Shown piece after piece: positions 33,355 through 45,100 of a stretch of 64,000 nucleotides of DNA. Below the pieces are notes generated by a model that was not told the DNA's origin, made no database searches, and saw only the letters and a program-made list of their open reading frames with translations. The stretch comes from Lineus longissimus. Taxonomy: Eukaryota; Nemertea; Pilidiophora; Heteronemertea; Lineidae. Where the stretch lies: contig NC_088315.1 in assembly GCF_910592395.1 (NCBI RefSeq), forward strand, positions 15,483,808-15,547,807. The letters are read 5' to 3'. Position 1 is the stretch's first letter; every line of letters begins with the position of its first letter. A program made the position numbers and the translations under genes.

Positions 33355-33825
33355 CAATGCAGGGTTCTCCACTAATACATCAGTCCGGGCGCTGCGCCCG
33401 GACTAAACGCAAGTGAGACCATCACCGCCTGGCCTAAAATCCAGCGCCCGGTCAAAAAAAAATGCCGCCCGGTTAAAACATTCCCAACATACAACACCGA
33501 AAAGATCGTCGATTACTCTCTTCACTCAGTACTTGTGACCCATAACCCATAAATCACATAACCCAACAGCCAATTATCACGTTCTGTGCCGCGATCATGC
33601 GATATGAGCCTTTGAGGAATGCCGACGGACCGATGGTGCTACGATGGTGCCTACTTAGTATGTGGGAAATAAAACCAAGCGCCGCCATTAGATCTGTCAG
33701 TCATATGCTTCGTGCATTCCATTGGTTGTTTCTACTGACGTCACCGATCCCAGCTAGACCGCGCGCGTCATTTGCATTCACAGATTACGCTGGCTGAATG
33801 AAAGTGATGCCGTGCGCCTTCCCGC

Positions 33826-33905
33826 GCTCTAAACAAATTTGTTTATTTAAAGCAGACGGGCTGAGTCCCCGGCTCTAAACAAATTTGTTTATTTAAAGCA
33901 GACGG
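33826..33905. repeat. 34-bp direct repeat in the hAT-1 upstream region
   Basis: A segment starting GCTCTAAACAAATTTGTTTA occurs at 33826-33859 and again at 33872-33905. It carries an AAACAAATTTGTTT palindrome. It lies about 430 bp before the transposase start. Confidence 0.9.
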
Positions 33906-34233
33906 TACTACTGCGGATTGACGATAGATAACTGATGGCTTCAAAATAAGCAACTTCGAAGTGCTATAAAATGTAGACATTAGTAATATATTAAGTCTTT
34001 TGAAAATAAATAATTCAAACATCAAACAAGTCGTGTTGTTCTTGAAGTTTCATTTCCTTTTGTTTATTCTTTGGTGGTATGAAGGATTAATGGGATGCAT
34101 GGTGACTGCACTGAGTAACCCATCCTTCCCGCCATATATAAGTTGATAAAAACAAGTAAAGGATCATTGTTTTGTACTTAGATTTTCACCAATCAGAATC
34201 TGCATTTGGCGACCAGATGCCGCAGTAAAGGGC

Positions 34234-34250
34234 CTGGTCTGTATATAAGA
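34234..34250 (+). promoter_or_regulatory. Possible TATA box of the hAT-1 transposase
   Basis: GTCTGTATATAAGAAGCC lies about 90 bp upstream of the ATG at 34332, a plausible TATA position. There is no other support. Confidence 0.35.
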
Positions 34251-34331
34251 AGCCAAGCTGTGTGATCTTCAACCACTCGTAGTTTGGTAATTGTGCAGCA
34301 TCAATCGATATTTACTCCGTTTTCTTCAATC

Positions 34332-37300
34332 ATGCCCAAAGAGAAGGATATTCAAGGTTTTTTTTCTCAAAAACGAAAAGCCCCCGATTCGCCACCACTA
34401 GCTCGGTCTAGTAGCCCTCGATTGACCCAGGTGAAAGTGGAAGCTGTGACTGAGCCGGATTCAGAGGATCTGACTTTGGTGGATGATGATCCTGATAGTG
34501 ATGTAATTGTTGAGCCTAGAGTATGCGTGCCAAGAGTACACAAAGCAGCTAGGCCAAGTTCTAGTACGCAAGTGACTGCTAATGAGGGTCGGAAAACGGG
34601 CAGTTGACATCGGACCACTGGATTTGATTCGAGCTGGCTACGTAAATACAAGTGGCTTGAATATAAAGAAGATAAAGGTAAGCGACAATATTTAGTTTTC
34701 CCAAAAAATACAATTTTAAAGATTATTCCGACTCCCGACCCGATTGATTGACAAGCACAATTTCTACGCCCTCAACTCGCCCGCTCGAAGCAGCACCACG
34801 TGACTGACCCGTCAATATAACAAGGCTATAAATAACCACCAACGATGTGGCGGGAAAAGATTGCCGATAGTTCTAAATCAGGCCTAGTAGTCGCTGTCAG
34901 ATATTTGAGTGAATCTAATAGGCCTAGTAGGCCTACTATATATATTTAGTTAATTCATTTGAAAGATAATTCTCGGGAGAAGTCTGCGCATGACATAAAG
35001 AAATAGGCTAGGCCTTATAGCCGAAGTTTGCAGGTTTTAAAATAGCGTCCCCCGTCTCTGATTGATGAAATGTCAATTCGCCAAACACCTGTCCTATTGA
35101 AATCAAATTAGCAACCGGCATATTAGATTTGGGCCTTTTGTTTGAATATTTCGTTAAAAGTTATAGACAGAACATGTTTTTTTGCAGGAATGTTTTGCAA
35201 AATATGCATCCGGCATGGGCAGAATTCGAAGTCTGGGGTGCGCTATTGGACGTCAGTTGCATCCACAGCATACCGGGAGGATAGGTTGAACGACCATGCC
35301 AAAGCCATTCACCACCTGGTAGCTGTTGGACTTGAAGCCCAGCGAGAGGCCAACGCGAAGAGCGGAGGGATTAAGGCGTCCCTTGCAAAGAGAGTCACGG
35401 TAGAGGAGACGGCATTCCTTGGAGCCATGAAGTCAATGTACTGGCTCGTAAAGCAAGACACGGCCTACACAACAAAATACAAGAGTTTGCTGTCGTTGGT
35501 TAAGGACCTGGGGTGTAGTTATTTTGAAACGCTAAACGTTGATAAAGTAACTAATTACACCTCAGAGAGGACCATGCATGAAATGGTTATTTGTATTGGT
35601 AAGTTGAGGAAACGATCAGCTCAGCCTAATTCATATATAATTATACTGAATCACTGGCAGCTCCGAGCATTCGATGCGTTTTGTTGTTTATTTAAGGCCT
35701 ACTTCATTCATTGTCTTAATTATGTTAAATTAATATTTCAGGACAAGCAATGAAAGAAGAAAAAATAGAAGCCATCAAAAAGTCAGTTGCGTTTGCCGTC
35801 CTGATTGATGAGTCCACCGACATCACCACCATTGAGCAGATGTTGATTTATGCCAAGTATCTGGACCACGCGACCGGGGAGACGAAGATAACCTTACTTG
35901 GGACAGAGGAGGTAGGCCTGTCACTCAAAATAGCTTCCCCGCCGGCAATAATCAATAAACAAAAAAATTGTTTTCTTCAATTGGTGATCTTATATATTTC
36001 AGATGAGATCAGTGAACGCAGATAACATCACCAGGAAGTTAGTGGCGTTCCTTGAGGATAATGTCCACCTCGATGTCAAGAAATTGGCGGGCTTTGGAAG
36101 TGACGGTGCCAGTGTTATGGTAGGGAGGAACAATGGTGTCGCAACTCAACTAAAGCGTGTAAGTTGTCTCTCAGAATAGATGGGTTAACGTTCTCTCTTA
36201 AATTCGTTACTGTCCGTCAAAATTAATAGTGTCTTATCGATGTTTAACGAAGATCCGTTTCTGTTACAGCTTTCACCAATGCTTGTGAGCTGCCACTGCG
36301 TGGCACACCGCCTTGCGCTAGCCATGTCCGATATCGGGAAGAAGGTGCCATATATAAAAAAGTTCAACGAACTCCTGCAGATGCTGTTTCAGTTCTATGA
36401 TGCATCGACGGTACGCTATGCAGGTTTGAGGACAATTCAAGTAAGTCACCACTTTTAGAATTTATTAGGCACTCGTACATTACATTATTATTATGATAAA
36501 TAATAATCCCAATTTGCCGGTTACTGACGTTGGTATTTTAATGTAGGCTGGCCCTCTACAGAATTAATGATCGTTTTCTTTATTTTCCTCCAGGAGGCAA
36601 TCGAGGACCAGTGCTCAAACCGAAACAAGCGCTAACAACCAGGTGGAGCTCGCACAAAGATGCCTGCCACACAATGCGCCAGATCCTGGCATCGGTGCTC
36701 ATCAGTCTGGACAGGGAGGCATCTGAGAGATCTGACCCCAAGGCTATTGGGCTGCTGAAGCTGGCATCTGCCTGGAGATTCGTTGCCACGTTGCAGACGA
36801 TGTGCGACATTCTCCCAAAGATTTGGGACCTGTCGTTACGTTTTCAGGTGAGCAGACATGACTGTAATCTGTAATGTTTAGGCCCCCGGGCAGCAGTAGA
36901 TCACTAATTATATATACTGCACTGGAGTGGATGCATCAACCTACCCTTCGGTTTTTCAGAAAAGAGACATCTCCTTCACCGACATTGGTGAAAAGATAGA
37001 GGAGACTGTCGGCCAGCTCGAGACGGCCCTTGCTGTACCGGGGAAGTACACCAAGGAGATCATGGAGATGACACGGCGTTTGCAGGAGGCAACGGATGTC
37101 AACCTGACGCATCCCATGTCAATGGAGGACTATATGAAGCAGGTAAGTTCATGAACTAAATGAAATGCTTTGCAAGAAGGGTTTTTGATTCTATAAACCG
37201 GCTCCGTCCTACCACTAAATTGGGATGTTCAAAGCAGATCCTTTTCTATAAAATATTAATAAATATTCTTTCAGATTCATGATCCATTCATAAAGGCAAT

Positions 37301-38186
37301 AATCGAAAACATCAAGGAAAGGTTCCCCCAGGCGGATTTGATAGATAAACTCTGAATATTCGACTGTGACCCTAAACGACATCCAAGGTTACATCCCGTC
37401 ACCATCCTTGAGGCTAAACAAACAAACTTTTGGGAATACGAACTACAGGTAAGTGACTCAAATTTGATCCTATCTATCTCAGAATAATAGTTTTCTTAAG
37501 GCCGTTACCTTAGTCAGAGTTACGTTTTTATTTCAGGAGTTAATCAACCAGTATGAGGAGGGCCTTCATTTATCAGCAGAAGACACACAAAGCGAATGGC
37601 TCAACCTCCGAACTCAAATGGTTTTGAGACCCGACCTATACGGAGCCCTACCAGAAACATTGAAGATTCTGGCTAAATCAGAAGTGTACCCCAACTTGGC
37701 TAAAGTAGCGGCTGCTGCTCTCATCATTCCAGCTTCTACAGCAGGTATAATACCTATGATTACATGCATTTTGAATGACCGCTCTAATTATGGTCTAATT
37801 CCTTAATAATTGCAAAGGCCTACGACTAGATTAAATCTTAGATTTAACGCATTTTAACGCAATTTAATTAGTGATCTACTGTTGCCTATGACTAGATTTA
37901 AAGCATTTTACTTTATTATTCAGACTTCGAAAGAGGGTTCAGCAAACTTAAGCAAATTAAGAACAGTCTGCGGAACCGAATGCACCAGGACACACTCAAT
38001 GCTTTGCTGATGGCAAGCATTGAAGGGCCAGCAGTGGATAAGTTCCCTTTCGCCAAGGCCTGTCAACTTTGGGGTAATCTTCGTAACAGGAAGATCAACA
38101 TCAACTTTGACAAGCTCTTGGCAGCACCGCCGTTAGAAGATGATGATGAGGAACTTGATGACAGCCTCGCCTTCGCAACCAGCTAG
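34332..38186 (+). pseudogene. hAT transposase 1, ten exons, disabled
   Basis: Exons as I read them are 34332-34677, 35188-35598, 35742-35911, 36003-36158, 36270-36440, 36594-36847, 36960-37142, 37275-37448, 37537-37744 and 37924-38186. Each has GT-AG borders and fitting phase. Exons 1-2 form a BED/TTF-type zinc finger (SSWLRKYKWLEY, then FCKICIRHG). VLIDESTDITTIEQ and GFGSDGASVMVGRNNGV are hAT catalytic-core landmarks, followed by VSCHCVAHRLALA. The last exon has the dimerisation motif FERGFSKLKQIKNSLRNRM. The breaks are TGA in exon 1 (34605), a one-base shift near 36609 and TGA in exon 8 (about 37352). Domain order is complete, so it was once autonomous. I see no sign of domestication. Confidence 0.88.
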
Positions 38187-39056
38187 AAGCACAATGACAT
38201 AGCACTGCCAATCGCTTGCTCACTGTGTGTTTACCCAGGCCTCTCCACTTCTTTGTGATACAAATTGTATGTATCTGAAATAAACTAAAATAAATATTAG
38301 AGATAAATTAAACATAGTCATAGTCTTCGCTTTTTTCAATTTCCTTCGTTACTTACGATAACCACTTGGCCGTGCTAAAAATAGGCCCGCAACTACTAGT
38401 TGACGAGGCTGCGGGAGGTCAATGCATTTGATAGAACAGCCTGCTTCATTCATCCAATGTATGCGGAGTGGTAATTCTATTTTTAGCCATGTTAGCTGGT
38501 CTGCGCAATAGACGGAATGGACAATTGATATCTCGCTACAGAACTTGTGCATGTGTGTGAAGGCGGGAGCTTGTAATGTGGTGTCGGGGATTACTTTTTT
38601 GCTGGACTGGACTTGTAAATAGATTACTATTATAGGACCTAGGTCTATTCACGAGGTCATATGGATGCAAAAGCAAGTAATCAGGTAATCTTCTGGCCGT
38701 TATCATCCCCCTACCTCCCTTGCAATAATAATACCATATTAAAGCAGTTTTTGCGGAATTTCACCGGCCACGCGGCCGATACGTTACTGGTTTGTTTTGC
38801 GCCCGGGTTTTGCGGTGTCGTCACAAATGTTCGTGTAAGAAATGGCGTTCTTGAAGCGCATTTAAAACGGCATATGAAGCACTCAGGTGCCAGGAAATCG
38901 CATCTAAGCGGTTTCAAGTAAAAAAATTTTCTGGGAGAGACCCCCCTGATCGGTGGCGCGCCTACGGCGCGCTGCGCCCGACGGAATACACAGTATTCCT
39001 TAAGTTTTAATGATGGGCTAGCGCCCGGTCTGTTTCATACCTAGTGGAGAACCCTG
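38187..39056. other. 3' non-coding part of hAT-1
   Basis: It contains AATAAACTAAAATAAATATT-type polyadenylation signals near 38278. The remainder is non-coding up to the right TIR. Open frames at 38.7-38.9 kb have no recognisable domain. Confidence 0.6.
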
Positions 39057-39364
39057 CAATGGGGATGTTTTTTGACATGCCTTAGCACCCGGGCAGTTCA
39101 TTTAGAACTAGCACTCATTGGGTACAGATGATTTCCTTCTTTCGGAGAGGACATCCTACTCACATATACAGCGACAATGGTACCAACTTGAAGTCTGGCG
39201 ACACAGTTCTCAAGCTGTGTCTACAAGAACTTGATTAAGAGAAAATTTAGTGTTTCGTTGCCCCTCAGAGAATCACATGACATTACAACCCTCCTGCAGC
39301 ACCACATTTCGGCGAAGCGAGGGAACCTCTTGTGAAATCAGTGAAGAGAGCTCTGAGCGCAACA
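39057..39364 (+). pseudogene. BEL/Pao-type pol fragment 2 (integrase core)
   Basis: This piece resumes after the hAT-1 target repeat. It shows RRGHPTHIYSDNGTNLKSGD, with the second catalytic Asp, and NPPAAPHFGEAR, the region of the catalytic Glu. It carries several stops and then reaches the TTAA at 39365, where the piggyBac B-C block begins. The frame resumes at 52464. Confidence 0.85.
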
Positions 39365-39529
39365 TTAACCCTTACGTTCCCAACCGCGCATTTATGCGCG
39401 GTTTCGGGAAGCCCCGTTTTCGTGACGTTAGTTTCGGTTCTCTGGTGGTTCTTCTGCCGCAAACCAATTTACTGAGTTCTTGCTGCTTCTACACAACTTT
39501 CTGCATAGTTTTCGATCAATTCATGAATA

Positions 39530-40634
39530 ATGAAATGGCCAGGGCCATTGTGCTCACCTCATGTGGAGGAAAGATGGATAAAGAGCATGGTATTGTGTCA
39601 TGTAGTGTTAGGTTTGATGTAGGTCCAAGCAATTACAATTTCCCCAAAATGGCCAATTTACAGTACATTCGACTTCTGTGACCTTGAAAAGTTGGTCAAA
39701 TCAAAGAAGACCCAGGTGATACATTGAATGGTTGTTAGAATTAGATGTACCTATGATATAAAATTGGTGCCAATCGGGTACTAGGAATAATGGCATTTTG
39801 ATGAATTTAGGATTTGGCCCCCTCCCTGGAGGCCAAACGGCAAATCAGATCGCACCAAACTTCGGTACCTGAGATCACCTGACCAAAGGGTACATGTGTA
39901 CTTAATTTGTGATCAATAGTCATTGCAGTTAAGAAACGTGCCATAGTTACGTCCTGACGGCGAATTTACGTCATTTGACCTCTGTGACCTTGACAAGAAG
40001 GTCAAATTAAAAACCTGTGTGACATATACTGTATGGTGGTTAGATGTACCCATGATATCAAATTGGTGGCAATCGGGCAAGAAGTTAAGGAATTATCACA
40101 TTTTTAAGGTTTTTGGATTTTGCCCCCTGGTGGTCAAGTGGTGAATCATATTGGACCAAACTTCGGTCCCTGAGATCACCTGACTAAGGGGTAAATGTGT
40201 ACCAAATTTGGTATCAATAGTCATTGCAGTTTAGAAACGTGCCATCGTTACATCCTAACGGCCAATTTACACCATTTGACCTCTGTGACCTTGAAAAGGA
40301 GGTCAAATCAAAAACCCGGAGGATATATGATGCACCTTTGCTAGAAGTACCTACCATATTTTTTTCAAAATTTCCCGACTACTATTAAGGGAGATATTGC
40401 ATATTTTCACTTTTAACGTTTGGCCCCCTGGTGGCCAAACCATGAAACGAATCGACTGAAACTTGGTCTCCAAGGTGTCATTACATAAGGGTACATGTGT
40501 ACCAAGTTTCAACTCAATAGCTCTGACAGTTACGAAACGTGCCCTGCTAACGAACGACGGACGACGACGACGACGACGGACGACGGACGCCACGGTATGG
40601 GATAAGCTCACCTCTGCTAAGAGGTGAGCTAAAA
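39530..40634 (+). mobile_element. HINE-like modular repeat, copy 4
   Basis: Near-twin of copy 2: same 5' ATGAAATGGCCAGGGCC and same 3' GAGGTGAGCTAAAAA. CTCF-like words lie at 39816, 40121 and 40420 and receptor half-site arrays near 39670, 39978 and 40278. The GAC tract (about 40555-40590) is shorter than in copy 2. It lies in the 5' leader of piggyBac B and its last A abuts the transposase ATG at 40635. Confidence 0.65.
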
Positions 40635-42167
40635 ATGAGTAAATCGAGGGTGTACAACGTTGAGGATGTGACTAGAATTCTCATGGATTTACCAGAGGAC
40701 GGAGATGAGAGTGATGACCCTGATTTTGAAGGAACTGAAGGTGATTTTGATGACAATTTTATTCGCACTGTTGACACACATGCTTGTAATGTAGATGCAC
40801 GTTGTAGTAGAGGTGGTGGTGGTGTCTTCACCCCACAGGGGTCCCAGGGGGGTAGGGACAGGGGGGATCAAGACAGTTCTGTGTGTGACTCTCAGACATC
40901 ATTGCTATCACCCATCTCAACTGGGAATACTCCAGGAAATCTTGATAATGGCAGTGTAGTGACACCTGTACTGACTGTAGACACTAATGCTGACTCCATA
41001 CCAGGGCCTTCAGGGGTCACAGGCCCAGCTGTTACTGTCACAACCAATGATGAAGACGACACGTCTCCTCCACGAAGACGCCGCCGAGTGACTCGTGCTG
41101 CAGCTGCGTCAGACTTGCCTGCATTGAGGTTCTACCACCCTCCTTCTCCACCAATCTTACCTGGGCCTGCCTCCCCACCTAGGAGTCCCTCCCCTGATGG
41201 CTCCCCCCTTCTGACTCTGACTTTGATATCCCTGGAGGTGATGATGGAGACGGTTTAGATGACGAGGACGATGTTGAGGATGATGTCGTTGCTCCGGTGC
41301 CAGTAGCACGGGGCCGCCAGAGGGCTAGAGGCCCCCCTCCTCCACAGGATTATGTTCCTAACTGGGGTCCAATGGATGAAGCTCACAATGTACAGTACCA
41401 ACAGTTTCTTGGGGATTCAGCTCATGGGCCTACTGAACCACTGGACTGTAGTTCACCTGTTGAATTCTTTGAACAAGTGTGGCCTGATGCGCTGATTCAT
41501 GGAATCGTGGAAGAGACAAACCGATATGCCGGTCAGCAAGGAAGAATGCATTGGCATGACACTACATTTGAGGAGATAAAGGCCTTCCAAGGGGTCTTAG
41601 TCCTCATGGGAATTCATATTGTGCCCGCTTTCAAAGACTATTTCTCTTCTGATGAACTTTTGTCAGTTCCGGCAGTCACCAAGGTCTTCCCCAAAAATAG
41701 ATTCTTCGAGTTGAGGGGTAACCTACATCTGGCTGATAATGAAACAGCAGTACCTAGAGATGACCCTAACTATGACAAACTGTACAAACTGAGGCCTCTC
41801 CTCAACACTCTGCAGACAACATTCAGGCAGTACTTCGAACCTGGTCAAAACTGTGCAGTCGATGAACACATGGTGAAGGGGAAAGGCAGGTACCCATGCA
41901 AGCAATACATGCCTGCAAAGCCTATCAAGCGAGGCACAAAGATTTGGGAACTAGGCTGTTCTTGCTGTGCATACATCTATGCATTTCAAATTTACACTGG
42001 AGCAGAGGGAAACCGAGAACATGGGCTAAGTCATCGTGTGGTAATGGATCTTGCTCGCACTTTGAACCCCATGCAGAATCATGTCATCTACATAGATAAT
42101 TTCTTTTCATCTTTCCCACTTCTCAAAAATCTGAATGCCATTGGTATCTTTGGGTGTGGTACACCAC

Positions 42168-45100
42168 CCCATTCTGCTGTTAAACGTTATACACTAGTAA
42201 GATGTTAGCATTGTTAACACTGATCTGCGCGTCTGTTAGACATCTAGTATACGGCCACGATAACATTTAAGCCTTGATCATCGAATGTTTTGTTGGTGCG
42301 ATACCTTACTGTGATCGCACCCTTTTGTCGAATCGCGAAGTTGGTACGATAACTTATTCTCGTCGTTCAACCATCTATATTTGTTTATAATATATTTACT
42401 GCTATATTTGACATAAAAGGCCATAGGTGGGTGCGACCCTCCCGTGTCTCTGGGCCTTCTTATAGGCCTACATAAACTGACGCGCGGCCGAGTAATTTAT
42501 TTATTCTTGGCTTTGTTATTTACTGTATAGCCAGTTTGCATCTATAAAGGGACTATATAGAAATGACTGGTCGGTCACAGTTAGGGACCACCGTGGCCAA
42601 CCCCTGGAAGGCCACGCCCTGGGGGATCGCCAATGCATTAATTTGCATGCTCTCATCATCCTCAAGAACAAAGGTTCACATGCTCTACTGTAAACGAGCA
42701 TGCTGTAAACAGTGTCGGAATGGTCCTGAAAAGAACTGGTTCCTCTCTACACACTATGCAGGCGCGTAAGCTTGTTTTTTATTTTAATCGGGCATAAGGG
42801 TGGGGGGTTGCAAAAGGCTGTCGGTGGGTAACACTTACTGGCATTTAAGTGTTTAATTTTCCCGGCCATGGTGAGCAGAAATGATTTTCTTGTGTGCCCC
42901 CACCTCCCATTGCCTATAGCCATGCCCCTAGGTCTGTAGCTGGTGTAAAAGTAGAAAATTGCCCCCTTGAAAAAGTGTCCGTCCCTATTGTAGGCCTACT
43001 CTGTTACTTAGTATATGCTTCTACTATAGAGGCCGTGGCTGACAATAGCGCAGAGATTGAAGCACTTAATAGAATGCGACTTTCTCATTGGTGGATCGTT
43101 AAATTATTCACAGGGGGGACACAGACGGACTTGTGGGTAATCTAAAACGTACCGCCAGCCTTTCTGCCATCTGCTTGTAGTTGTACATGTACTGAAATCC
43201 AGTTTGGTAGTAGGCCTCTAGCATGTCTAGCTTACCTAATGCCACTGCCAGCCATGATGTCCAGCCCCAGGGCATGGCCCATAGTCACGGATGGCGGCCG
43301 GCCATGGCATGGCTGATGCAGGGGCTACTAGGGTAGGCTAGATTAGAATCAAGAATGGCTAGGGCCTAACCACCCTTGACCCTAGGCCTAAGGGCTAGGC
43401 CCAAGTCTCATTATATAGCTCATGCCGTCATGGAAGTATTTAATTATAATTGTTGTGGACTTCTTGTGACAACAGCATGGTCCATCATGGTGGTGGTAGG
43501 CTAGCCAACACCATAGCCGTCATAGGCCTAGCCTACACGTATTGCACATGTTATGTTGCATGTGTTGTGTAGTGTGTATACTGTAGTGTAAAATGCTTGC
43601 CCTACTCATAACTGAAAAGTTGAGTTGAGTCGAGAGAGAGTGCTTGCTAGAATCAGGCTATAGCCTACTGCATGCATAGATCGTATTCATACCTTTAAAA
43701 TATACCAATCGATCAACTCAAATTCCTCCAAAAACATGATTTTCGAAAATTAATAAGCGCGCAGCAGAAAAGCCTTTGGCTTTTCTGCGAAGCGCTACTA
43801 TGGTTAACGTGCATACGACGTATCCAATGTAAACAATGTTTCTCAAGTCCATGGATTCGTTTCAAATGGCTTAAATTTGACTTAAAATGGCCGCCAGAAG
43901 AGATAAACGCGCGAATGAAGCAACTCGACTATTCTGAGCTCCGAGAGAGAACCACATGAATATTCACACTGTTTTTTAATCACACTTCCATTTCAGGGGG
44001 TTTACCCCCCGACATATGTGTTTTGATTTTTGAAACTTTAGTAATAATATCCAAAAGATGCTTAAAATGGATATAATCCCGAATTAATGAAGCAAAAGAC
44101 GGGCAGGCGTTTCGAGAAAAAAAATGTTATTTTGAGATTTCAATAAACCTTTTGAACGAATTCCACATGGGCCGTGGTGGGATCCGAAGACACCTCAAGG
44201 AGGAATGTATGTTTTTATAGGGTACCATTGGTTTTGCAGATCTTCTGTTTTTTTCTAAAGAATAATCAATATTCGCTAGCAGGCTTTTTATGCTCCCAGG
44301 TATGAAGAGGGTTCTATGTTCCTCGAGTTCTTTGTTCATCAGTCTGGTGTTCCTCAAGAGTAAAGTGTCTTCAAGTCTCTTGGCCAGCAAAAACCCTTTC
44401 CAACCAATTTTTTATGCATTAACCATTCGGCAACATGTTGGTGGGGGAAAAACCTGATCCCTAGATCCCTGACCCCTTGAATTGGTTGCCCAGGTACGAC
44501 CACAAGCAATTGTCTCAAGGAAGCCACCAGTACGACCTCTTGGGAGTCTTGCCAATATCATGCCAGTGAAAAGGAAGGGTAATGATGGTTGAGGGTTGCA
44601 GTTAGGGTACCATCAAAGGAGTACCTCTTCCTCGCTCTGGGTTAAACGTGTCAAGGGACTGCACCATCATGAAGGTTTGGGGGTTCCACTCGAGCGCCCC
44701 AGGGTAAGCAGCTCGGAAGGACTTATTGAGAGGCCAATGGGGGTTTGAGGGGCCTTCCCCCCAATGCACTGGCTAAAACATCACAGAAGGACGGGGGTTG
44801 GGGGGGAGGGGCTCTCCATGGCGCCAGTTGCGCGAGTTCAATAGAGCTTGCACTTTACATTAGAATCTGCCAGAGTCCCAGACTACGATAGTCTGGACAC
44901 CTTTCGGGGGGGGGAACATTTTCCATTTCTTTGCCGGCTATTATGACGATGGAGTTGAGTTACTGCTAATGCGATACACGGAGAAAACTGTCTATCAAAA
45001 CAAAAAATTGGCGGAAGGAACTATAGCAGGGTCCCAACCAGGGGGTTTGGGGGGTTTCCCCCCAACCTAAAGGCGCTGCGCGCTTACTAGGGCACTGCAC

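Larger units (their letters stand above)
33360..39056 (+). mobile_element. hAT element 1 (hAT-1), 5-bp target duplication
   Basis: Termini are CAGGGTTCTCCACTA on the left and its reverse complement on the right. CAATG flanks both sides (33355-33359, 39057-39061). An 11-bp stem with one unpaired base lies at 33382-33404 (AGTCCGGGCGC-T-GCGCCCGGACT). GC-rich palindromes also occur near 38955-38985. A ten-exon transposase lies inside. The element is 5,697 bp. It interrupts the BEL/Pao integrase. Confidence 0.9.

Noticed and set aside
34332-38186. hAT-1 as a domesticated host gene
   Set aside because: It lies between matching TIRs with a target duplication and carries stops and a frameshift, so it is an ordinary dead transposon.
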